Shown here: positions 56,557 through 64,000 of the stretch, piece after piece
Layout of the letters: each line of letters starts with the position of its first letter
How positions within the stretch are numbered: position 1 is the stretch's first letter
Source of the DNA: Miltoncostaea marina
GTDB taxonomy: Bacteria; Actinomycetota; Thermoleophilia; Miltoncostaeales; Miltoncostaeaceae
Assembly: GCF_018141525.1 (NCBI RefSeq)
Contig: NZ_CP064655.1
Span: 1,054,001-1,118,000 of the forward strand
Direction: 5' to 3'
Length of the DNA stretch: 64,000 nt
Notes under the pieces: generated by a model
Database searches by the model: none
What the model was told of the DNA's origin: nothing
The model's input: only the letters and a program-made list of their open reading frames with translations
Translations under genes and position numbers: made by a program

Positions 56557-57348
56557 ATGTCCCCGTCGGCAGCGCCCGGGGCAGGTCCCCGGCGGATCCT
56601 GGTCATCGCCAACGAGACGTGCGCGTCGCCGGCGATCGTGGACGAGGTGCGCTACCGGGGCGGCGACGACGCCGTCGTGCACGTGGTCGCGCCGGCGCTC
56701 GCGCGCTCGCGGCTGGAGCACTGGCTCACGTCCGACCTCGACCGCCGCCAGCAGGAGGCCCGGGAACGGCTGTGGGCGTCGATCGACGCGCTCCGCGCCG
56801 CGGGCTTCAGCGCCGACGGCACGCTCGGCGACCAGGACCCGCTGCAAGCCCTCGACGACGCCATGCGGGTGGTCGATCCGCACGAGGTGGTCATCGCCAC
56901 GCATCCGCCCGCGCGCAGCAACTGGCTCGAGCGCCGGGTGGTGCAGCGGGCGCGCTCGCGCTACACGGTGCCCGTCACGCACGTGGTCGTGGACCTCGAG
57001 CAGGAGCGGGCCGAGTCGGACGGCCGGCCGCCCTCGCGGCCGAAGGAGCGTCCGCGCCGCATGCGGGTGTTCCACATGAGCGACTACGACGAGGCGATGG
57101 CGATCCGCGACGGCGGCTTCAGGGACCACCTGGGCGCGCGCGACTCGGCGCCCGGCGTCTGGGTCACGGACCGCCCGCCCGCGGGCGCCGCCGCGGGCGA
57201 CGCGATCGTGTTCGCGGTCGACGTCCCCGAGGAGTCCGTCGCCTCGTTCGAGCGCGAGCCCGACGGCGAGGCCCGGCGCTTCCTGCTGCCGGCCGAGCTG
57301 CTCAACCGGCACGGACCGCCGGTCGCGCAGGACGACTGGTCCGAGTAG
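56557..57348 (+). CDS. Universal-stress-like protein with a C-terminal ART-like domain
   Basis: 263 residues. The first half (about 13-140) has the alternating strand-helix pattern of USP/nucleotide-binding proteins (RILVIANETCASPAIVDEVR, VHVVAPALARSR, HEVVIATHPP). The second half begins MRVFHMSDYDEAMAIRDGGF, whose H-x..I-x-x-G-F layout resembles the first motif of ADP-ribosyltransferase-fold proteins, followed by GVWVTDRP and AIVFAVDVPEE, then FLLPAELLNRHGPP. Start: the ATG of MSPSAAP. Activity of the second half is unproven. Confidence 0.6.
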   Translation: MSPSAAPGAGPRRILVIANETCASPAIVDEVRYRGGDDAVVHVVAPALARSRLEHWLTSDLDRRQQEARERLWASIDALRAAGFSADGTLGDQDPLQALDDAMRVVDPHEVVIATHPPARSNWLERRVVQRARSRYTVPVTHVVVDLEQERAESDGRPPSRPKERPRRMRVFHMSDYDEAMAIRDGGFRDHLGARDSAPGVWVTDRPPAGAAAGDAIVFAVDVPEESVASFEREPDGEARRFLLPAELLNRHGPPVAQDDWSE

Positions 57349-57351
57349 GCC

Positions 57352-58026
57352 CTACGCGGCGGCCGGCCGGGCGGCCTCGAGCTCCCGCAGGCGCAGGTAG
57401 GTGAGGGTCCAGGCGACCGCCACGAACGGCGCCGCCAGGCTGTTGCCGACGGCCGTCTGGATGAACGAGCCCGCCTCCGTGCCGAGCGGGGCGGCCACGA
57501 TCGCCAGCACGAGCGCGAACGCCAGCAGCACGATCAGGGTCAGCACCATCACGCCGAACACCGGCCACCCGTTGCCGTGCACCAGCTCGCGGCTGCGGCC
57601 GAAGGCCTCGATCACCCCGCGGGCCTCCAGCATGATCACCGGCGAGAGCACGAGCCACCACGTCAGCAGCACCAGCCCCGGCACGACGAACAGCACGAGG
57701 CCGGCGATCACGCCCAGCGTGGCCAGGATCCCGGCGACGGCCAGCGTCACCAGGCGCTGCCCGGCGTAGCCGTACGCCTCGGCGGCGCTCGGGTCGCGCC
57801 GTCCCGCCCGGATGTCCTCGACCGCCCGCACCAGCGCCCCCTGCACCAGGAAGATCGCGGCGGCGTTCAGCACGTTCGCGGCCAGGATGCCCGGCCAGCC
57901 GACCAGCCCGAGCACGGCCGACGCCGCGCCGAGCGGCACGAACACCGCGGCGGCGATGACGATGAGGGGGCGGGCGTGGGACCGGTAGAGCTCCCAGGAC
58001 CGGCCCAGGATGTCGCCCGGGTCCAT
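57352..58026 (-). CDS. Polytopic membrane protein (YciC/DUF-type)
   Basis: 224 residues with six hydrophobic segments. N-terminal MDPGDILGRSWELYRSHARP is typical of a membrane family in which a cytoplasmic helix precedes helix 1; PGLVLLTWWLVLSPVIMLEA and GVIEAFGRSRELVHGNGWPV are in the middle. Role unknown, perhaps membrane organisation. Convergent with the USP-like gene (3-base gap). Confidence 0.75.
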   Translation of the reverse strand: MDPGDILGRSWELYRSHARPLIVIAAAVFVPLGAASAVLGLVGWPGILAANVLNAAAIFLVQGALVRAVEDIRAGRRDPSAAEAYGYAGQRLVTLAVAGILATLGVIAGLVLFVVPGLVLLTWWLVLSPVIMLEARGVIEAFGRSRELVHGNGWPVFGVMVLTLIVLLAFALVLAIVAAPLGTEAGSFIQTAVGNSLAAPFVAVAWTLTYLRLRELEAARPAAA

Positions 58027-58077
58027 CGCGCCGATCCTACGCGCGGCCGGGGGGCGCGAGCGCCCGCGGGCGGGCGC

Positions 58078-58863
58078 TCAGGTGCGGATCCCGACCCCGC
58101 GGCGGAAGGTCCACCACGCCCAGCCGGTCATGGCGGCGGCCAGCCCGAGCGTGACGCCGACCGACAGCAGGGGGTCGACGTCGGAGCTGCCGAGCATGCC
58201 GTGGCGCGCGGCGACCACCATGTAGAAGATCGGGTCGGCGTGGGTCAGCGCCCGCCAGGGCTCGGCGAGCGACTCGATCGAGTAGAAGACGCCGCCCAGG
58301 AAGACGAGCGGCTGGATCACCAGGTTGCCGACCACGTTCTGCTGGTCCCAGCCGGTCGAGTAGAGGCCCACCACCGTGCCGAGCGAGGTGAAGGCCAGGC
58401 TGGTGCCGAGCAGGGCCAGCCCCAGCACGAACGGGTGCTCGACGGGGAAGTCGACGAAGGCCCGGGCTGCGGCGAGCGTGAGCACGCCGATCAGCAGGCT
58501 GCGCACGACCCCGCCGGCGAGGTAGCCGATCAGCAGCTGGGAGGGCGTCATCGGGCTGCTCGCCGGGTCCTCGATGAAGCCGTCGTTGCGGGCCTGGAAG
58601 ATCGACGTGGCGTTGTTGCCGAAGGCCGCGGTGGCCACCCCCATCAGCACGAGCCCGGGCACGATGAACTGCTCGTACGGCATGCCGTCGATGGTCGGGA
58701 TGCGGCTGCCGAGCGCCACGCCGAAGACCACGATGAACAGCACCGCCGCGACGATCGGCGGCGCGATCGTCTGGCTCCACAGGCGAAGCACGCGCAGCAC
58801 CTCGCGCTCCGACAGCGCCGCCACGCCGCGCCGCCGGGCGCGCCGGATCTCCGCGGTCGTCAC
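58078..58863 (-). CDS. ABC-2 type transporter permease
   Basis: 261 residues. Six membrane helices, ABC-2 family: YEQFIVPGLVLMGVATAAFG, NDGFIEDPASSPMTPSQLLI, GVFYSIESLAEPWRALTHAD, PIFYMVVAARHGMLG. It exports drugs, lipids or polysaccharide with the ATPase next to it. GTG start overlaps the ATPase stop (GTGA). Substrate unknown. Confidence 0.9.
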   Translation of the reverse strand: MTTAEIRRARRRGVAALSEREVLRVLRLWSQTIAPPIVAAVLFIVVFGVALGSRIPTIDGMPYEQFIVPGLVLMGVATAAFGNNATSIFQARNDGFIEDPASSPMTPSQLLIGYLAGGVVRSLLIGVLTLAAARAFVDFPVEHPFVLGLALLGTSLAFTSLGTVVGLYSTGWDQQNVVGNLVIQPLVFLGGVFYSIESLAEPWRALTHADPIFYMVVAARHGMLGSSDVDPLLSVGVTLGLAAAMTGWAWWTFRRGVGIRT

Positions 58864-59603
58864 CGGCCGACCACCTGCAGGTAGACGTCCTCCAGGCGCG
58901 GTGCCGCGTAGCGCTCGCGCAGGTCGCCCGGCGCGCCGTCGGCCACGATGCGCCCCGAGCGGATGAAGGCGACCCGCTCGCAGAGCGCCTCCGCCTCCTC
59001 GATGTAGTGCGTGGTGAGCAGGATCGAGGTGCCGTCGGCGTGCAGCGAGCGGATGTAGGCCCACAGGTCGTGGCGCAGCTCCAGATCGACGCCCGCGGTG
59101 GGCTCGTCGAGGATCACCAGGCGCGGCCGGTGCAGCAGGGCGCGGGCCAGCAGCAGGCGCCGCCGCATGCCGCCCGACAGCAGGTGCGCGTAGCTGGTGG
59201 ACTTCGCCGAGAGGTCGAAGGCGCGCAGCATCTCGTCGGCACGCGTCCGGGCGTCGGCGCGCGACATGCCGAAGTAGCGGCCGTGCAGGGTCAGCAGCTC
59301 GCGCACCGGCACGAAGCGGTCGAGCGCGACGTCCTGCGGCGCGTAGCCGATCGTCCGGCGGGCCTCGGCGGCGCGCGGGCCCCAGGCGGGCACCCCGAAC
59401 ACGCTGATCGTGCCGCCGGTGGGCTCGGTGAGCCCGACGATGCTGCGGATGAGCGTCGTCTTGCCGGCCCCGTTCGGCCCCAGCAGGCCGAAGAACGCGC
59501 CCCGCGGCACCTCGAGGTCGAGGCCCGCGAGGGCCGTCACGCCGCCCCCGAACTCCTTCGTGACTCCCTCGCAGCGGAGGGCGGGGGCGGCCGCGTGATC
59601 CAC
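58860..59603 (-). CDS. ABC-2 type transporter ATP-binding protein (DrrA/YadG-like)
   Basis: 247 residues. Walker [19 protein letters not shown]-loop [14 protein letters not shown], signature [16 protein letters not shown], Walker [16 protein letters not shown]-loop [12 protein letters not shown]. Start GTG chosen where the ATPase fold begins ([20 protein letters not shown]); the longer frame reads antisense sequence. Works with the permease that overlaps it. Confidence 0.92.
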   Translation of the reverse strand: MDHAAAPALRCEGVTKEFGGGVTALAGLDLEVPRGAFFGLLGPNGAGKTTLIRSIVGLTEPTGGTISVFGVPAWGPRAAEARRTIGYAPQDVALDRFVPVRELLTLHGRYFGMSRADARTRADEMLRAFDLSAKSTSYAHLLSGGMRRRLLLARALLHRPRLVILDEPTAGVDLELRHDLWAYIRSLHADGTSILLTTHYIEEAEALCERVAFIRSGRIVADGAPGDLRERYAAPRLEDVYLQVVGR

Positions 59604-59647
59604 GATGGGCGACGGTAGCGGGCCGCGGCCCGCCGCGCCCCGGGGGG

Positions 59648-60178
59648 TCAGACGGGCTCGCTCCCGGACCCGCGCAGCTTCTTCACCAGCATGTAGACGC
59701 CGCCGGCGACGGCGCCGAGCACGGCGATGCGGCCGACGAAGCGACCGAGGCGGCCCTTCTTGGTGGGCTGCTCGACGACCTTCGAGACCGCCCGCTGCAG
59801 GTCGGTGGCCGACGCCTCGACGCGCTTCTGCAGCTTCTTGTCGCGCGCCAGCTTCTTGGCGGCCTTCGAGGGGGGCTTGCCGCTGATCTCGCCCTGCACC
59901 TGGCGGCCCGTCTGGAACGCCTGGCGCAGCGCGTCGTGCAGCTCGGGGTCGTTCATCGCCCGCGTCACGATCGGCCGCGCCGCCTCGATCAGCGCCGTCG
60001 CGCGGTCGGCGGCGGCCGACGCGGTCCCCTTGGTGTTCCTGAACATGAGCACTCCCTCTGCCTCTCGGCGTCCGCCGGGGCGCAGGCCCTCGAGCCGGCG
60101 CGCGACCTCGCGCCGCGCGATCCGGCGCGCGACGCGGTACACGACGTAGCCGACGACGGCCTGGCGACGTTTGATCAC
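59648..60178 (-). CDS. Hypothetical protein with one C-terminal membrane helix
   Basis: 176 residues from GTG. Basic amphipathic N-terminus ([20 protein letters not shown]), a long helical, lysine-rich middle ([20 protein letters not shown]) and a C-terminal membrane helix ([20 protein letters not shown]). An internal ATG (MFRNTKG) would remove the first 44 residues. No family recognised. It ends 41 bases upstream of the ABC ATPase start on the same strand. Confidence 0.6.
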   Translation of the reverse strand: MIKRRQAVVGYVVYRVARRIARREVARRLEGLRPGGRREAEGVLMFRNTKGTASAAADRATALIEAARPIVTRAMNDPELHDALRQAFQTGRQVQGEISGKPPSKAAKKLARDKKLQKRVEASATDLQRAVSKVVEQPTKKGRLGRFVGRIAVLGAVAGGVYMLVKKLRGSGSEPV

Positions 60179-60278
60179 GGCCCCACTCTAGTGCCGCGCC
60201 CCCTCCGCGTCGAAACACCCCCGGGACGGGCGATCCGGGGGTGGCGACGGCATGGGGGAGGTGAGGTACCATGCATCA

Positions 60279-60297
60279 GGCCTCGCTTGGCGAGGCC
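60279..60297 (+). promoter_or_regulatory. Hairpin in the cspA 5' leader
   Basis: GGCCTCGC-TTG-GCGAGGCC, perfect 8-base stem, 28 bases before the cspA ATG. Cold-shock mRNA leaders often fold; this may act as such an element. Confidence 0.5.
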
Positions 60298-60325
60298 GAT
60301 CGTGCGCCTAACCGAAGGAAGATCA

Positions 60326-60529
60326 ATGGCTGAGGGTGTCGTGAAGTGGTTCTCGTCCGAGAAGGGCTACGGGTTCATCACGCCGGATGACGGCGGCAAG
60401 GATCTGTTCGTCCACTTCTCGGAGATCGCCGGCTCGGGCTACCGCAACCTCGAAGAGGGTCAGCGGGTCAGCTACGAGGCGACGGAAGGTCAGAAGGGCC
60501 CGCAGGCGTCGAGCGTCCAGGCGCTGTAG
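60326..60529 (+). CDS. cspA: Cold-shock protein
   Basis: 67 residues, single cold-shock domain: [20 protein letters not shown] with RNP1 (KGYGFI), DLFVHFSEI with RNP2 (LFVHF), then [17 protein letters not shown]. Binds single-stranded RNA and DNA. RBS GAAGGAAG 5 bases before the ATG. infA follows 50 bases later. Confidence 0.97.
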   Translation: MAEGVVKWFSSEKGYGFITPDDGGKDLFVHFSEIAGSGYRNLEEGQRVSYEATEGQKGPQASSVQAL

Positions 60530-60579
60530 CAACAGCCGACGACCCTCGGTCTCAGGCACTGAGAGGAAGAGGAGAAGTT

Positions 60580-60807
60580 CTGGCGACGAAGCAGAAGGAA
60601 GAGGCGATCGAGGTGGAGGGGGAGGTCACCGAGGCGCTCCCCAACACCATGTTCCGCGTGGTCCTGGACAACGAGCACGAGGTGCTCGCTCACATGGCGG
60701 GCAAGCTCCGGCGGTTCCGGATCCGCATCAACCCGGGTGACCGGGTGAAGGTGGAACTGTCGCCGTACGACCTCTCACGAGGCCGCATCACCTTCCGCCT
60801 GAAGTAG
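60580..60807 (+). CDS. infA: Translation initiation factor IF-1 (CTG start)
   Basis: 75 residues, the S1/OB fold of IF-1: [36 protein letters not shown], and the closing [20 protein letters not shown]-1s begin M-A-K-(K/D)..IEVEG; here the CTG codon is followed by [13 protein letters not shown], with GAGGAAGAGGAGAAG at 60563-60577 as RBS. The first ordinary start, GTG 60613, lies inside the conserved EVEGEV strand, so CTG is the real start. Essential gene, downstream of cspA. Confidence 0.93.
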   Translation: MATKQKEEAIEVEGEVTEALPNTMFRVVLDNEHEVLAHMAGKLRRFRIRINPGDRVKVELSPYDLSRGRITFRLK

Positions 60808-60815
60808 TCCCCGCG

Positions 60816-60863
60816 CCGCCCGCCCGCCCCGCGCGCGACGCGCCGGGCGGGCGGGCGGGCGGC
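60816..60863 (+). terminator. Terminator after infA
   Basis: GCCGCCCGCCCG at 60816-60827 pairs with CGGGCGGGCGGC at 60852-60863 (12 bases) around a 24-base loop that itself contains GCGCG repeats. It lies between convergent infA and the MgtC gene. Confidence 0.55.
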
Positions 60864-60887
60864 CCATACCGGCCCTGCGCCCCGCGG

Positions 60888-61562
60888 CTAGGTGTCGCGC
60901 CGCCATTCGGCGCGGTGCACCTCGTCGAGCCCGAGCAGCGCGCGGGTGACCTGGTCGAGCGCGGCGTCGTCGGACGTGCGCACATGGATGGTGACCGTGC
61001 GTCGTCCGCCGGCGACGGCGTCGTCGTCGACCAGGTCGAGCCTGCCGACCTCCGCGCCGGCGTGCTCCAGCTCGGACATGATGCGGCCGAGCGTGGCGTG
61101 GCCCGGCTGGTAGACGACCGTCACGGTCGCCACCTGCAACAGCTCGACCTTCACGAGCTCGAGGCCCAGCACCACCACGAGGGCCGCCCCCACGCCCACG
61201 AGCGCCAGCAGGTACGCGCCGGCGCCGGCGGCCACGCCGAGCGCCGCCGCCATCCAGAGCGTCGCGGCCGTCGTGAGGCCCCGCACGTTGACGCCGATCT
61301 TCAGGATCGCGCCGGCGCCGATGAAGCCGATGCCGGCGGCCACCTGGGCGGCGACGCGGGCCGGGTCGACGTTCTCGCTGCGGGCGATGTCCTCGAACCC
61401 GTACGCGCCCGCAAGCGTGAACAGCGCCGCCCCCACCGCCACGAGCGCATGGGTGCGCAGGCCGGCGTTGCGCTCCCGGATCTCGCGCTCGAGGCCGAGC
61501 GCCGCCCCGGCGCCGAGCGCCGCGGCGACGCGGCCGATCAGGTCGAGGGCCTCGAGGTCCAC
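60888..61562 (-). CDS. MgtC/SapB-family membrane protein
   Basis: 224 residues. Four to five membrane helices with the MgtC core: LGLEREIRERNAGLRTHALV, AGIGFIGAGAILKIGVNVRG, LTTAATLWMAAALGVAAGAG. The C-terminal cytoplasmic ACT-like domain spans about 145-220. MgtC proteins aid growth at low Mg2+ and modulate ATP synthase in pathogens. GTG start overlaps the PAP2 gene by 25 bases. Confidence 0.9.
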   Translation of the reverse strand: MDLEALDLIGRVAAALGAGAALGLEREIRERNAGLRTHALVAVGAALFTLAGAYGFEDIARSENVDPARVAAQVAAGIGFIGAGAILKIGVNVRGLTTAATLWMAAALGVAAGAGAYLLALVGVGAALVVVLGLELVKVELLQVATVTVVYQPGHATLGRIMSELEHAGAEVGRLDLVDDDAVAGGRRTVTIHVRTSDDAALDQVTRALLGLDEVHRAEWRRDT

Positions 61563-62188
61563 CGGCCCGAGGATTCCCCGCCGCGGCCCCGCCCAAAGCG
61601 GCCCCGGACGAGGGCTGCGGCCAGCCGCCGCCAGGCCGCCACGACGACGAGCGCGATCACCAGGCCGACGAGCGCGCCCACGGCGACGTCCAGCGGGTGG
61701 TGCACGCCGAGGTAGACGCGCGACAGCGCGACCAGCGCCGCCAGCGCCAGCGCCAGCGCGGGCCATCGCAGCCGCGGGTGCAGCAGCGCCACGACGCCCG
61801 CCGTCGCGAAGGCCGTCGTCGCGTGCCCGGACGGCATCGAGGCGTCCGCCGGCAGCGCGACCAGCGCGGTGATCGCGCCGTCGCCGAGCGGCGGCCGCGC
61901 GCGGTCGAAGGCGTCCTTCAGGCCCCACGACGCCGCCGACGCGAGCCCGTGCGCGAGCGCCGCGCAGACCACGACCGCGCCCGCGGCCCGCGCCGCGGCA
62001 GCCGGCCCGCGCCCCGCCCGCCGGGCCATGGCCAGCGCGCCCGTCACCCCGACCGCCGGGATCAGCAGCGCCTTCACCCACCAGGCCGACAGCGCCACCA
62101 CCACCGGCGTCACCGCGTCGGCCCGCAGGGCCACGACGGCCTCGAGCACGGCCCGGTCGATCGCGACGAGGAGCTCGGCGGCGGCCAC
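61538..62188 (-). CDS. PAP2-family phosphatase (membrane)
   Basis: 216 residues, about six helices. PAP2 motifs in order: KDAFDRARPP, MPSGHATTAFA, and SRVYLGVHHPLDVAVG. These form the phosphatase active site (K-R-P, SGH, R-x5-H-x3-D). It acts on phosphatidic acid or undecaprenyl pyrophosphate. The end is arginine-rich and overlaps the MgtC start, so the two are co-translated. Confidence 0.92.
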   Translation of the reverse strand: MAAAELLVAIDRAVLEAVVALRADAVTPVVVALSAWWVKALLIPAVGVTGALAMARRAGRGPAAAARAAGAVVVCAALAHGLASAASWGLKDAFDRARPPLGDGAITALVALPADASMPSGHATTAFATAGVVALLHPRLRWPALALALAALVALSRVYLGVHHPLDVAVGALVGLVIALVVVAAWRRLAAALVRGRFGRGRGGESSGRWTSRPST

Positions 62189-62277
62189 CCGGCGCAGGGT
62201 AGCGCCGCCGTCCCGCCCGCCCCGGCACGCCGATCGACTTCGGCGCGCCTCACTTGGGGTGTAGGGTGCGGCTCGGC

Positions 62278-62394
62278 GTGGCGAAGAAGTCGAAGAAGAA
62301 GATCAAGATCAAGAAGCGCTGCTGCGAGTCGAAGCGGATGTGCGCCGGCTGCCCGCTGCGCCCCGAGAACCGGAGTCAGCGCAAGCGCGACTGA
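62278..62394 (+). CDS. Small conserved Cys-rich basic protein (38 residues)
   Basis: GTG-started. Reads MAKKSKKKIKIKKRCCESKR, then MCAGCPLRPENRSQRKRD. The C-C...C-x2-C-P motif behind a lysine-rich start resembles a family of very short actinobacterial proteins. It probably binds one zinc ion and perhaps RNA or the ribosome. It lies directly before array C. RBS is poor (GGTGT upstream). Confidence 0.7.
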   Translation: MAKKSKKKIKIKKRCCESKRMCAGCPLRPENRSQRKRD

Positions 62395-62437
62395 CGCCCC
62401 GGGGCCGGGCGGCCGCCCGCGCCCGGCGCCCGCCGGC

Positions 62438-62960
62438 GTCCGAATGGACCTCGCGCGCGCCCGAGTGGACCGCTGCGGAACGGGCGCGGCGGCGACCGCT
62501 GTGAGGCGCCCCCGCTCAGGCGGCGACCGCTGCGCCGCCGGGTCGCGGGCTCGTCGATGCCAAGTGGACCTCGGGCTCGCGGACAAGTGGACCCCACGTC
62601 CGGAACGCTTCCTGCGGACCGGCGCCAGGCGCGCTGCTCAAGGCCCCCGGCGCCTCGTGCCCCGGGCCGCGGGACGGTCGATGCCAAGTGGACCTCGGGG
62701 TCGCGGCCAAGTGGCACCCTCGTCCGGACGGGCCCGTGCGGCCGGTGTCAGGCGACGCTGCGCAGGGCCGCGATACGCCCCGGCCACGGCCCCTCCGCGG
62801 TGCGTCCAAGTGGACCTCGGGCCCGCGGCCAAGTGGCCCCCTCGTCCGGACGCCCCCCCGGCTTGAGGCGAGCGACGCTGCTCAGGGGCCCCCGACCCCT
62901 CCGCCGCCGCCCGCCCGCGCCGTACGCCGGAGTGGACCGCGGGCCCGGGTCCGATCGGCT
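62438..62960. repeat. Repeat array C: five ~122-base units with paired dyads
   Basis: First dyads at 62438, 62558, 62682, 62804 and 62926 (spacing 120, 124, 122, 122). In the last four units the second dyad (62581, 62705, 62827, 62949) starts exactly 23 bases after the first. The clearest is GTCCAAGTGGAC with GGCCAAGTGGCC at 62804-62838. CTCGTCCGGA and a GCGACGCTGC segment also recur. Opposite in orientation to array B. Confidence 0.85.
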
Positions 62961-63000
62961 CCGGTGCCGCCAGGCCACCCGTCGGCGGCGAGGGCGGCCC

Positions 63001-63417
63001 TCAGGCCGGCGGGGCGTACCGGTGGTGGAGGTCGAGGGCGTTGCCGGACGGGTCGAGGAAGATCGCCTGGTGGCAGACGCCGCTGTCGATCGTCTCGCTG
63101 ACGAACACGACGCCCGTCGCCTCGAGCTCCTCGCGCGCCGCGGCGACGTCGTCGACGTGGAAGGCGATCGGGACGACGTGGGGGCGGAACTCCTGGCCGA
63201 AGGCCGTGGGGTCCATCACGGCGATGGTGAGCTGGCCGGCCTGGAACTCCTGGGCGGGCATGTCGCCCCAGCGCTTGCCGGCGGGCAGGCCGAGGACGGT
63301 TCCGTAGAAGCGCGCCGACTCCTCGAAGTCCCGGGCGGGGATCGTGACGAAGTCGACGCCGGAGATGCGGCTGGAGGCGCCGGCGGCGCCGGCGCCCGTG
63401 TCCGCGCTCGTGGTCAT
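63001..63417 (-). CDS. VOC/glyoxalase-family protein
   Basis: 138 residues. VOC fold: ISGVDFVTIPARDFEESARF, YGTVLGLP, FQAGQLTIAVMD, IAFHVDDVAAAREELEATGV, FLDPSGNALDLHHRYAP. Potential metal ligands are few (E and H of the strands), so it may be a glyoxalase-like dioxygenase or a resistance protein. ATG start. Substrate unknown. Confidence 0.9.
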   Translation of the reverse strand: MTTSADTGAGAAGASSRISGVDFVTIPARDFEESARFYGTVLGLPAGKRWGDMPAQEFQAGQLTIAVMDPTAFGQEFRPHVVPIAFHVDDVAAAREELEATGVVFVSETIDSGVCHQAIFLDPSGNALDLHHRYAPPA

Positions 63418-63486
63418 TGACGTGTGCTCCCGGTCGCGTGGGTCTGGGCGCCGATCGTCCCACGCCCGGCGGCCGGCGCGCGCGGC

Positions 63487-63663
63487 TCAGGCGCGGCCGG
63501 CGCCGCGGCCCGCGCAGAGGCGCTCGCCCAGGCCCATGCAGGCCGGGCAGGTGCGCGGGGTGAGGCGGCCGCCGCGGACGAGCGCGACGTAGAGGCGCCG
63601 CTGCCCCCAGCAGGTGCCGCAGGGCGCCCAGACCGACTCGGGTGGTGCGGAGGGGATGCGCAT
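63487..63663 (-). CDS. Small zinc-ribbon protein (58 residues)
   Basis: Two C-x2-C pairs with glycine after the knuckles: APCGTCWGQRRLYVALV and TCPACMGLGERLCAG, like the DnaJ-type cysteine-rich motif. Probably binds zinc. ATG MRIPSAPPESVW. No family recognised with certainty. It is divergent from the dehydrogenase gene. Confidence 0.65.
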   Translation of the reverse strand: MRIPSAPPESVWAPCGTCWGQRRLYVALVRGGRLTPRTCPACMGLGERLCAGRGAGRA

Positions 63664-63764
63664 GGGGCGAGTGTGGCGGCGTCGGGCACCGCGGCCCTTG
63701 GCCGCCGGGCCGATCTTCGCCGGGGCGGTCCTCGACCGGTGGGCGGGGTGTAGCGTCCCCGGCC

Positions 63765-64000
63765 ATGCGTGGCGTGAGCATCGGCGCGTGGGGAGCGCCG
63801 CCCGAGGTCGGCGAGCGGCCGGAGCCGGGCCGGGTCGCGGGGCGTGCGCTCGTGCGGGTGTCGCGGACCTCGGTCAACCCGCTCGACCTGGCGATCGGCG
63901 CCGGCCGCTTCTACGGGCCGCTGCCGGACCTGCCGTACACGCCGGGCGCGGAGGCGGTGGGGGAGGTGCTCGCCTCCGAGGCCCACGCGCCGGGCACGCG
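63765..64000 (+). CDS. Zinc-type alcohol dehydrogenase / quinone oxidoreductase, N-terminal part
   Basis: The first 78 codons are visible. MRGVSIGAWGAPPEVGERPE, ALVRVSRTSVNPLDLAIGAG, then YTPGAEAVGEVL: the GroES-like domain of MDR oxidoreductases, with P-G-x-E-x-x-G. No zinc cysteine follows the NPLD motif, so quinone-reductase type is more likely. Runs off the window end. Confidence 0.85.
   Translation, partial: MRGVSIGAWGAPPEVGERPEPGRVAGRALVRVSRTSVNPLDLAIGAGRFYGPLPDLPYTPGAEAVGEVLASEAHAPGT

Overview
The window is very GC-rich, densely coding chromosomal DNA with many GTG starts and 4-base stop/start overlaps. The tmRNA resembles the actinobacterial type, and the order infC-rpmI-rplT-rRNA methyltransferase-pheS-pheT-argC-argJ is a normal bacterial core cluster. 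I infer an aerobic actinobacterium, perhaps of the Thermoleophilia/Solirubrobacterales. The lineage is an inference from gene content and base composition, not a database match. No prophage, plasmid backbone or CRISPR array is visible.

Layout. 0-5 kb: lactate-utilisation genes lutA/lutB (minus), the tmRNA gene with its terminator, a GreA/GreB-type factor, and CtaG and DUF2243 membrane proteins. 4.6-13 kb: a TetR repressor with an operator and an MMPL exporter, YaaA, a sigma factor, Hsp20, a PH-like/HTH gene pair behind a large palindrome, and two sugar/hydroxyacid enzymes. 12.8-23.7 kb: secreted trypsin, HU, proA, then the translation and arginine core cluster ending at a terminator after argJ. 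23.7-29.7 kb: an inserted-looking block with an IS21 remnant, a TroABCD/MntABCD-type metal importer whose first permease carries a DtxR-like C-terminus, and a CDF metal exporter. 29.8-40.3 kb: argB-argD, a repeat-rich stretch, a MacB/FtsX-type ABC exporter, an anti-sigma kinase, argG and two propeller-like proteins. 40.3-50.2 kb: a metal P-type ATPase, dnaE, a second repeat array, a DNA glycosylase and an MTA phosphorylase. 50.2-55.4 kb: a DtxR regulator, an iron-type ABC importer and a DUF1089 gene as one minus-strand operon. 55.4-56.5 kb: two gene fragments joined at a G-run. 56.5-64 kb: a stress-protein-like gene, a drug-type ABC-2 exporter, cspA-infA, MgtC, PAP2, a third repeat array and a partial alcohol dehydrogenase.

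Two signals stand out. First, three intergenic loci (32.5, 46.8 and 62.4 kb) each carry tandem units of roughly 116-125 bases. Each unit holds two 12-base dyads of the form GTCC-N4-GGAC whose starts are 23 bases apart in nearly all units. The repeats are not in a constant reading frame and look like a family of paired protein-binding sites. Second, several genes seem to start at CTG. The best case is infA. In the iron-import operon two in-frame CTG codons overlap the upstream TGA (CTGA).

How the genes work together: ribosome maintenance (tmRNA, IF1, IF3, L20, L35, PheRS) and arginine/proline synthesis form the housekeeping core. Around it sit several metal-handling systems (Mn/Zn-type import, CDF and P-type export, Fe-type import, a DtxR regulator), suggesting tight metal control.
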